A DNA stretch of 64,000 bases from Polaromonas sp. (GTDB taxonomy: Bacteria; Pseudomonadota; Gammaproteobacteria; Burkholderiales; Burkholderiaceae_C). The stretch is from positions 248,001 through 312,000 of the forward strand of contig NZ_JABBPE010000005.1 of the NCBI RefSeq assembly GCF_012927455.1, written 5' to 3'. The notes under the pieces were generated by a model. That model did not search any database, was not told where the DNA came from, and saw nothing but the letters and a program-made list of their open reading frames with translations. Positions 8,438 to 14,809 of this stretch are shown here, one piece after another (position 1 is the stretch's first letter; the number at the start of each line of letters is the position of its first letter). The position numbers were made by a program, and so were the translations under genes.

Positions 8438-11011
8438 TTACTCTGAATAGTGCGCCCTGCGCAGCGTTTCAACGACCGGCGTATTGAGCACGGAGCGCAG
8501 CCCCCACCAGCCCGCGGCCAGCGCCAGCAGCGCGCCGGCCAGGCTGCCGAGCACAGGCACGCTCCAGGAGCCAGTCCAGCTGAAGTCAAACACATAGCGC
8601 GCCAAGGCCCAGCCGACGGCCAGCGCCACGATGGAGGCGAGAAAGCCCGCCAGCAGGCCGACGCCGGCCAGTTCGGCGCGCTGCACCTGGCGCAGCAGCG
8701 AGGCCCTGGCGCCGACGGCGCGCATGATGGCGAACTCGCGGGCGCGCTCCTCGCGCGTGGCGGTGATGGCGGCAAACAGCACCACCAAGCCGGCCGCCAG
8801 GGTGAAGCCAAACAGAAATTCGACCGCGCGTATCACTTGGTCGAGCACGCGCTGCACCTGGTTCAGCGTGCTGCTCATATCGACATTGGTGATGTTGGGA
8901 AACGCTTTGACGAGGGCGTTGTCGAAGCTTTGCGGCCTGGCTTGCCCGTTTTCGGCTTGCATGGCGGGCTCGGGCGCTCGGAAAGCGCTGATGAAAGACA
9001 CCGGAACTTCAGCGGGCAGTTGCGCCACCGGGTACATCACAAAGAAGTTGACATGCATCGAACTCCAGTCGACCTTGCGCAGGCTGGTGATCTTGGCCTC
9101 GCTGAGCTGGCCTGCCATGTCAAAGCGCAGGCTGTCGCCGAGCTTGAGGCCGAGGGTCTTGGCCAGGCCCTCTTCCACGCTGATGGCGTCTTTTTCGCCG
9201 GCCGTCCAGCGCCCGGAGACCACCTGATTGTGCGTGGGCTGCTGCGCGCTGTTGGACAGGTTGAACTCGCGGTCAACCAGGCGCTTGGCGCGCTCGTCCT
9301 CAAAGTCTTCGGGCGTCACGGGCTTGCCGTTGACCGCCACCAGACGGCCGCGGATCATGGGATACCAGTCGAATTTTTTCACGCCACCATCGCGCAGCGC
9401 CTGCTGAAAAGCCTCGCCCTGTTCAGGCTGCACGTTGATGACAAAACGATTCGGCGCGTCTGGCGGCGTGGCCTTGCGCCAGCTGCTGATCAGGTCGGTG
9501 CGCAACAGCACGAGCAAAATCAGCGCCAGCAGGCCGACCGCCAGGGCGCTGGTCTGCACCACCGCATACACCGGGCGCGCCGACAATTGCCGCGTGGCCA
9601 GCACCAGCCAGCGCGGCGCCGTGGCCTCGTTGACGCTGGCGCGCAGCAGTTTGACGGCCAGATAGCTGGCGGCCGCAAACACTAGCACGGCGCCCAAGAA
9701 TCCGCCGACGGCAATCAGGCCCATTTTCAGATCGCTGCTGGCGGCTACCAGCAGCGCGGCAAAACCGGTCATGCCCAGGCCCAGCACCGCCAGCGAGGCC
9801 GGTTTGAGGCTGCCGACGTCGCGGCGAATCACGCGCAGCGGCGGCACCGAGGCCAGTTGCAGCACCGGCGGCAGGCCAAACGCCAGCAATAGCGTCAGGC
9901 CCATGCCCATGCCAAACAGTACCGGCCACAGCGTGGGGGCCGGCAGTGCGGTTTCGACCAGCCCGGCCAGCAGCAGCACAAAGCCGTAATGCACCGCAAA
10001 GCCCAACGCCACCCCCAGCGCGCTGGCCAGCAGCCCGGCCAGCACAAACTCAAAACCGTAAGCCAGCGCAATGGTGCGCTGCGGCTGGCCCAGCACGCGC
10101 AGCATGGCGCAGTCGTCCAGGTGTTTGGCGGCAAAGCCGCGCGCCACAATCGCCACCGCCACGGCGCTCAGCAGGGCCGCCAGCAGCGCCACCAGGTTGA
10201 GGAATTTCTCGGCGCGGTCCAGCGTCTGGTGCATCTCGGGGCTGCCGCTTTCCAGGCTTTCCAGCCGCACACCGCGAATACCCGATTCGCTGCCGGGCTT
10301 TTTGATCTCGTCAGCCGCCCACTTCACGTAGGTTTTGACGGCCTGCTCATCGCCGGCCACGGCAAAACGGTAATTGGTGCGGCTGGCGGGCTGGATCAGG
10401 CCGGTGGCGGCGACGTCGGCTTGGTTGACCATAACGCGGGGCGAAAAGCTGATGAAGCCGGCGCCGCGGTCGGGCTCTTGCACGATGATGCGGCTCAAGG
10501 TAAAGCTGGCGTCACCCAGCAGCAGGGTCTGGCCGAGCTTGAGGCCCAGCGCATCGAGCAGCGCGGCATCGGCCCAGGCGCTGCCGGGCGCCGGAATGTC
10601 GCGGGTTCGCTGGCCAGTGCTGCCGAACTGCCCGGCCACCGTCATGGCGCCGCGCAGCGGGTAGTTTGCGGGCACGCCCTTGAAGGCGACCAGCTTGCTG
10701 GCGCCACCGTCTTCATCTTTGGCGCGGGCCATGGTCGGAAACGTGACGGTGGAAATGGCCTGCAGACCCAGCGCCTGCGCCTTGGCGATGAAGGCTGCCG
10801 GCGTCACACCGTCGCTGCGCACCACGGCATCGCCGCCCAGCAGTTGCCCGGCATCGCGCTGCAGCCCACCTTTGAGGCGGTCGGCAAAAAAACCCACCGC
10901 CGTGAGGGCGGCGACCGCCAGCGTGACCGCCACGATCAGCAGGCGCAACTCGCCAGCACGCAAATCGCGCAACAACGTGCGCCAGCCTAGCTTGAGAAAA
11001 AGGGTGTTCAT
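8438..11011 (-). CDS. Large FtsX-type ABC transporter permease (YbbP-like)
   Basis: An 857-residue integral membrane protein with the MacB/FtsX architecture duplicated: an N-terminal transmembrane helix (LLIVAVTLAVAALTAVGFFA), a periplasmic domain, a first three-helix FtsX block (about residues 260-400), further helices, a second periplasmic domain (about 510-720) and a C-terminal FtsX block ending with the ERAREFAIMRAVGARASLLR signature. Such permeases (E. coli YbbP) work with a YbbA-type ATPase in lipid or export processes and sit near TesA-like lysophospholipases. Here no ATPase gene is adjacent on either side, so the partner must be elsewhere. It follows fdhD by 67 bases. Confidence 0.9.
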   Translation of the reverse strand: MNTLFLKLGWRTLLRDLRAGELRLLIVAVTLAVAALTAVGFFADRLKGGLQRDAGQLLGGDAVVRSDGVTPAAFIAKAQALGLQAISTVTFPTMARAKDEDGGASKLVAFKGVPANYPLRGAMTVAGQFGSTGQRTRDIPAPGSAWADAALLDALGLKLGQTLLLGDASFTLSRIIVQEPDRGAGFISFSPRVMVNQADVAATGLIQPASRTNYRFAVAGDEQAVKTYVKWAADEIKKPGSESGIRGVRLESLESGSPEMHQTLDRAEKFLNLVALLAALLSAVAVAIVARGFAAKHLDDCAMLRVLGQPQRTIALAYGFEFVLAGLLASALGVALGFAVHYGFVLLLAGLVETALPAPTLWPVLFGMGMGLTLLLAFGLPPVLQLASVPPLRVIRRDVGSLKPASLAVLGLGMTGFAALLVAASSDLKMGLIAVGGFLGAVLVFAAASYLAVKLLRASVNEATAPRWLVLATRQLSARPVYAVVQTSALAVGLLALILLVLLRTDLISSWRKATPPDAPNRFVINVQPEQGEAFQQALRDGGVKKFDWYPMIRGRLVAVNGKPVTPEDFEDERAKRLVDREFNLSNSAQQPTHNQVVSGRWTAGEKDAISVEEGLAKTLGLKLGDSLRFDMAGQLSEAKITSLRKVDWSSMHVNFFVMYPVAQLPAEVPVSFISAFRAPEPAMQAENGQARPQSFDNALVKAFPNITNVDMSSTLNQVQRVLDQVIRAVEFLFGFTLAAGLVVLFAAITATREERAREFAIMRAVGARASLLRQVQRAELAGVGLLAGFLASIVALAVGWALARYVFDFSWTGSWSVPVLGSLAGALLALAAGWWGLRSVLNTPVVETLRRAHYSE

Positions 11012-11078
11012 GGGGTGACCTTAACGCAGGAACCATCTAAATGGCAGGACACTGATTGCAGCACCCGCGCCTGGCGTG

Positions 11079-12257
11079 TCAGGCGCTCTGTTCAGCCTTT
11101 AGTTCGGCTCTGGATTCATCCTTGATCTCAGGCTTGATCACCAGACCCGGCTGCAGCTGCAAGCGCTGCGGGTTGCTGTAGCAGACAAAGCGCTTGTTGG
11201 TGGCACGGCCAATCGCGCACAGGCCCACCGCTTGCGCGACCTGGTGGCCCATCTGGGTGATGCCGCTGCGCGACACCACAATGGGCACGCCCATCTGCGC
11301 CGACTTGATGACCATTTCGCTGGTGAGGCGGCCGGTGGTGTAGAACGCCAGTCCTGCTGTCGTTGAAGTTGGCGAAACAGCGTCTGTAGCGTCAGGCGCG
11401 GGGGCCATCGAACGCAGCGAAGGGCCGCCTTGAGCAAGGCCAGCCTCCTCGGCGGGCAGCGCAGCACATGAAGTGGCAAGCGTGGGGGACACGAACGAAG
11501 CGCCGGGCCGCCCCAAGCGAAGTTCAGCCCCCTCGGGGGGCAGCGCAGCACGCGAAGCGACAAGCGCGGGGGCCAGTTCCGCCGACAGGCCGCCCTTAGG
11601 CGGAACAGCCCTCTCGGGGGACAGCGAACCACACGCAGTGGGGAGCGTGGGGGCAATCTCCTGCATCCACATCCAGCCGGCGATGGTGTCTATCGCGTTA
11701 TGCCTTCCCACGTCTTCGACAAACAGCAGCATCTCGGGCTCAGCAGATGTCGTGTCAAACAGCGCGCAGGCATGCACGGAACCGGCCGATTTGTAGGTGG
11801 TTTCTTTCAGGCGGATGGTGTTGACCAGCGCATAAAGCTGGCTTTGCGTGATTCCTGCGTTGGGCGGCAACGCGATCTGGTCAACCTCGTCCATCAGGCC
11901 GCCAAATACGCTGCCCTGGCCGCAGCCGGTAGTGACGATGCGTCGTGACGTTTTCTCGACGATATCTTCAATGCCGTGACGGGTTTTGACCGCAGCGGCG
12001 CCCACCTCCCAGTCGACCGTGATGGACTCGATGTCGTCGATCGATGTGACGAGCCGCTGGTTGCGCAGGTAGCCGAGCACCAGCAGTTCGGGGTGCGCGC
12101 CCAGTGTCATCAAGGTGACCAGTTCGCGTTTGTCAACGTAGAGCGTGAGCGCGCGCTCGGCTGGAATGGAAACGCGCAGGTGCTCGCCGTATTCATTGAC
12201 GGCGTCGATCTCGCAGGTCAAGGGGGCTTGGGCTAGCGTCAGGTGGGGCAAGGGCAT
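11079..12257 (-). CDS. fdhD: Formate dehydrogenase sulfurtransferase FdhD with three-unit repeat insertion
   Basis: FdhD passes sulfur to the molybdenum/tungsten cofactor of formate dehydrogenases, so it serves both enzymes encoded upstream. Family blocks: YVDKRELVTLMTLGAHPELL with VLGYLRNQRL, RIVTTGCGQGSVFGG (the cysteine loop, here CGQG and not CxxC), AGSVHACALFD, LLFVEDVGRHNAIDTIAGWM, then GLAFYTTGRLTSEMVIKSAQ and VSRSGITQMGHQVA. Between AGWM and FYTTGR, where relatives have a short loop, residues about 202-290 are encoded by tandem element A units, raising the length to 392 from about 270-290. The frame stays open, so the gene is presumably functional with a long disordered loop. The start lies 17 bases after a terminator-like hairpin and no Shine-Dalgarno sequence is evident. 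Confidence 0.94.
   Translation of the reverse strand: MPLPHLTLAQAPLTCEIDAVNEYGEHLRVSIPAERALTLYVDKRELVTLMTLGAHPELLVLGYLRNQRLVTSIDDIESITVDWEVGAAAVKTRHGIEDIVEKTSRRIVTTGCGQGSVFGGLMDEVDQIALPPNAGITQSQLYALVNTIRLKETTYKSAGSVHACALFDTTSAEPEMLLFVEDVGRHNAIDTIAGWMWMQEIAPTLPTACGSLSPERAVPPKGGLSAELAPALVASRAALPPEGAELRLGRPGASFVSPTLATSCAALPAEEAGLAQGGPSLRSMAPAPDATDAVSPTSTTAGLAFYTTGRLTSEMVIKSAQMGVPIVVSRSGITQMGHQVAQAVGLCAIGRATNKRFVCYSNPQRLQLQPGLVIKPEIKDESRAELKAEQSA
11395..11653 (-). repeat. Three tandem element A units inside fdhD
   Basis: Three imperfect units of about 80-92 bases follow one another: 11395-11485, 11486-11573 and 11574-11653. Each carries the common blocks GGGCCGCC, a CTCGGnGGG(C/A)CAGCG segment, an (A/C)GCGAAGCGACAAG-like segment and a terminal GCG(T/C)GGGGG. 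The middle unit matches the ispH copy over a stretch of about 30 bases. Translated, each unit gives (A/S)PxLxxSxAxLPxE followed by a Leu/Gly/Pro-rich run. Total in-frame gain is about 87 codons. Confidence 0.9.
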
Positions 12258-12273
12258 GAGAGCAGACTACAAC

Positions 12274-12306
12274 AAAAAAGGCCGGCCCTCTCGGGCCGGC
12301 CTTTTT
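12274..12306. terminator. Strong bidirectional intrinsic terminator
   Basis: A perfect inverted repeat with arms GGCCGGCCC (12280-12288) and GGGCCGGCC (12293-12301) around a TCTC loop, flanked by six A residues on the left and five T residues on the right, works as a rho-independent terminator on either strand. It ends the formate dehydrogenase operon after the gene at 12333-12764 and at the same time sits directly against the 5' end of fdhD. Confidence 0.92.
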
Positions 12307-12332
12307 CCGGGGATGACAGTGGGGCTGGTGTC

Positions 12333-12764
12333 TTAGAGTTTTTTGGCAGGATTGGCCGGATTGACCACGGCATCAGGCTGCAAGCTGCTGGGCGGGTTGG
12401 CAGCCGTTGTCGCAGGCGAATGTGCACCCGCTGCCTCAATCGGCTTGGCGACTTCAGCCGGCGCTGCTGCATAGGCAAAAGTACCCGGGTCAGCGCAAGC
12501 AGGCGCAGCAGCTGCGGGCTTGGTTTCCTTGCCTGCTGCCTTGGCGGTGGTGTAGTAGCTGGCCGCAACTTTGTCCTGCGACTTGCACAATTGATAAGCA
12601 TCGACCTTGCCGGCCCAGGCCGCCTTGGCGGCAGCCTCAGGAGCCTTGGCCTTTTCTTCGGCGCTGGGTGGGGGAAGCTTGGCAAGCGCCAGCAAAGAGC
12701 TGCTCGCAAGCAGGCTAAGCGTCAAAAGTCGAAAACATTTTCTCATGGAATTCTCGCTTTTCAT
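12333..12764 (-). CDS. Small exported Ala/Pro-rich protein of the formate dehydrogenase cluster
   Basis: A 143-residue protein with a signal peptide (CFRLLTLSLLASSSLLALA after a basic MRK) and a mature part rich in Ala, Pro and Lys that contains two cysteines (YQLCKSQDKVA and ACADPGTF). The ATG at 12764 overlaps the stop of fdhC (ATGA); a second ATG six codons later gives the more typical signal peptide. Function is unknown. Its place as the last gene before the terminator and its coupling to fdhC suggest a periplasmic accessory to the membrane-bound formate dehydrogenase. That role is inferred from position only. Confidence 0.75.
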   Translation of the reverse strand: MKSENSMRKCFRLLTLSLLASSSLLALAKLPPPSAEEKAKAPEAAAKAAWAGKVDAYQLCKSQDKVAASYYTTAKAAGKETKPAAAAPACADPGTFAYAAAPAEVAKPIEAAGAHSPATTAANPPSSLQPDAVVNPANPAKKL

Positions 12765-13948
12765 GCCTGTACGGTTTGACTGGGTGCCGCGGGCTGCGAG
12801 CGCTGGGCCGGAATATGGCCAGCCTTCACATCGTCATACCAGAATTCGTGGTGTTCCTTGGCCCAGGTTTCGTCGACATAGCCGGTTCTCATCCCGCCGT
12901 AAGCGCCCTCCATTCCCAGCGTGCCAATGTAAATATGCGCGATGAACATGGCCACCATCAGCGTGGTTGCCACGCCATGGACCATATTGGCGATTTGCAT
13001 GGTGCTGCGTTCATAGATTAGACCAGGCACCAGATGATTTAGAACCAGGCCGGAGGCCACTACGACCAAGCCAAGAAACAGCACGCCACCCCAGAAAATC
13101 AGCTTTTCTCCGGCGTTGAAACGATGCGATGGTACCTCCTTGCCAGACATCAGACCGCCGCCCTTGAGAAGCCAGTTCACGTCACCACGGCTGGGCAGGT
13201 TGTCGCGCGCAAAAGTGAAAATGACGATCACCAGCGACACGGCAAACAGCGGTCCCGCGAAGTTGTGCATATTTTTAAGGGCATAGGCGAGCCAGCCAAA
13301 AAGCGTGCTGCCCATGACCGGCAACAAAAAGAACTTGCCAAAGGCCATCACGAGGCCAGAAATGGCCAGAATGCTGAACGCAATGGCATTGGCCCAATGG
13401 GCCGAACGCTCAAAGGGTGTGAAACGCTCGATCTTGCGGCCGGTTTCGGAGCCGTGCAGCATGATGCGGCCTTTGGTCAGGTAAAACAAGGCGATCGCAC
13501 CCAGCACGATCAGTAAAAACGCCCCGCCGTAGGGAATCAACCAGTTGTTGCGAACCTGCCGCCAAGCCTCGCCGGCGTTGGTCAGGCGTGAACCCGGGTA
13601 CTGCACGAAAGACTGGATCAAATTACCCGCTTCTGGCGCCTGGCTTTTCGGAAGGCTGCTGTAGCCGGTAATGCCTTGGCCGATCTGGCGCCACATGGGG
13701 GCGTTGTTACCGGGCTGAACCTTGGCGCGCTCGCCATTGCTTTGCTTGGCATAGTTGGGCTCGCTGCTGGCGTCCGGCGCCACGTCAAAAATATTTTGGC
13801 CCTGAATGCCGCCAGTTGCCGCAGGCGCCGGCGTGACGACGCCCGATGACTGGGCCGGTGCCGCCGGTTGGGCCGCCGAGGTCTGCGCTCCGGCCCATCC
13901 AGCCAAACCAAACGCTATTAAAAATATAGCTAAGCGTGCACGTTGCAT
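12761..13948 (-). CDS. fdhC: Formate dehydrogenase gamma subunit (cytochrome b556 type)
   Basis: A 395-residue membrane subunit that takes electrons from the FeS beta subunit to quinone through b-type haems. It starts with a cleavable signal (LAIFLIAFGLAGWAGA), a long low-complexity periplasmic region, a first membrane helix near residues 135-155, and a four-helix cytochrome b core with haem-ligand histidines in FERSAHWANAIAFSILAISG, LKNMHNFAGPLFAVS and MVHGVATTLMVAMFIAHIYI. The N-terminal part is longer than in FdoI/FdnI and fits the FdhC form of betaproteobacteria. The upstream gene is 12 bases away and the downstream gene overlaps. Confidence 0.92.
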   Translation of the reverse strand: MQRARLAIFLIAFGLAGWAGAQTSAAQPAAPAQSSGVVTPAPAATGGIQGQNIFDVAPDASSEPNYAKQSNGERAKVQPGNNAPMWRQIGQGITGYSSLPKSQAPEAGNLIQSFVQYPGSRLTNAGEAWRQVRNNWLIPYGGAFLLIVLGAIALFYLTKGRIMLHGSETGRKIERFTPFERSAHWANAIAFSILAISGLVMAFGKFFLLPVMGSTLFGWLAYALKNMHNFAGPLFAVSLVIVIFTFARDNLPSRGDVNWLLKGGGLMSGKEVPSHRFNAGEKLIFWGGVLFLGLVVVASGLVLNHLVPGLIYERSTMQIANMVHGVATTLMVAMFIAHIYIGTLGMEGAYGGMRTGYVDETWAKEHHEFWYDDVKAGHIPAQRSQPAAPSQTVQA

Positions 13949-13960
13949 ACTGGCTCCTGG

Positions 13961-14182
13961 TCACTTCGCCTTGGAATATTCGTTCTGGGTGTTCTGCGCG
14001 CGGGCCTTCAGCCCTTGCTCCCAGCTGGTTTTGTCACCCGGTTTCCAGCCCGGCACCACAAACTGGTTGTCGGCTCCCTTGAAAGCGCTCACGTCGCTTT
14101 TGCCAGCGCTGGCCGTTTGCGGTCTTTCGCCGCAGGCCGCCAAGGCCATGACCGCCAAAGCAGCCAGCGCAAGCCGCATCAT
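13961..14182 (-). CDS. Small lipoprotein between formate dehydrogenase beta and gamma genes
   Basis: A 73-residue protein with a type II signal peptide: MMRLALAALAVMALAACGER, lipobox LAAC, cysteine at about residue 18. The mature part is short and hydrophilic (NQFVVPGWKPGDKTSWEQGL). The ATG overlaps the TGA of fdhB (ATGA), which selects this start over an upstream in-frame ATG that lies inside fdhB. Function is unknown. Its conserved-looking slot between the FeS and cytochrome subunits suggests an assembly or anchoring role for the periplasmic complex, by inference. Confidence 0.78.
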   Translation of the reverse strand: MMRLALAALAVMALAACGERPQTASAGKSDVSAFKGADNQFVVPGWKPGDKTSWEQGLKARAQNTQNEYSKAK

Positions 14183-14799
14183 GATTTGGCTCCTGCTTGC
14201 GGCTGTCCAGCCTGCTTGGAGCCATAGGCCGTTCCCCAACCCCAAACCTCGGCGCCCTTGCCGCGCACCACCACGCGGTTGCGGAAGATGTCGGCGACGA
14301 CATCGCCGTCACCGGCCAGCAAAGCCTTGGTGGAACACATTTCGGCACAGGCGGGCAACTTGCCTTCCGCCAGCCGGTTGCGGCCGTATTTTTCAAATTC
14401 GGCTTGGCTGCCGTTGACTTCAGGGCCACCGGCACAGAAGGTGCATTTGTCCATCTTGCCGCGCACACCGAAGGTGCCGGATGCTGGAAACTGCGGCGCG
14501 CCAAAAGGGCAGGCATAGGCGCAGTAGCCACAGCCGATGCAGATGTCCTTGTCGTGCAAAACCACACCTTCGTCGGTGCGGTAAAAGCAGTTGACGGGAC
14601 AGACGGCCATGCACGGCGCGTCGCTGCAGTGCATGCAGGCCACCGAGATCGATTTCTCACCCGGTACGCCGTCGTTGAGCGTTACCACACGGCGGCGGTT
14701 GACACCCCACGGAACTTCGTTTTCGTTTTTACAGGCGGTGACGCAACCGTTGCATTCAATGCAGCGTTCTGCGTCACAAACAAATTTCATGCGTGCCAT
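14179..14799 (-). CDS. fdhB: Formate dehydrogenase beta subunit, four-cluster ferredoxin (FDH3 type)
   Basis: A 206-residue electron-transfer subunit with four cysteine groups for [4Fe-4S] clusters: CIECNGCVTACKNEN, CMHCSDAPCMAVCPVNC, CIGCGYCAYACPFGAP, and the split CTFC...CAEMCSTKAL. This is the DmsB/FdnH layout without the C-terminal membrane helix, so it relies on the gamma subunit for anchoring. It carries electrons from the catalytic alpha subunit to cytochrome b. It begins 10 bases after fdhA and overlaps the next gene by four bases. No own signal peptide is present, so it should be exported with the Tat-borne alpha subunit. Confidence 0.94.
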   Translation of the reverse strand: MARMKFVCDAERCIECNGCVTACKNENEVPWGVNRRRVVTLNDGVPGEKSISVACMHCSDAPCMAVCPVNCFYRTDEGVVLHDKDICIGCGYCAYACPFGAPQFPASGTFGVRGKMDKCTFCAGGPEVNGSQAEFEKYGRNRLAEGKLPACAEMCSTKALLAGDGDVVADIFRNRVVVRGKGAEVWGWGTAYGSKQAGQPQAGAKS

Positions 14800-14809
14800 G
14801 GTATTTTCC

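Noticed and set aside
9989..10990. 333-codon frame opposite the ABC permease
   Set aside because: Antisense shadow with low-complexity composition; the permease has membrane and FtsX signatures.
13905..13945. Possible element B piece in the signal peptide region of fdhC (GCTATTAAAAATATAGCTA)
   Set aside because: Only the TA-rich part fits; the TGCTTGCGCCCGT core is absent, so similarity may be chance in a hydrophobic signal sequence.
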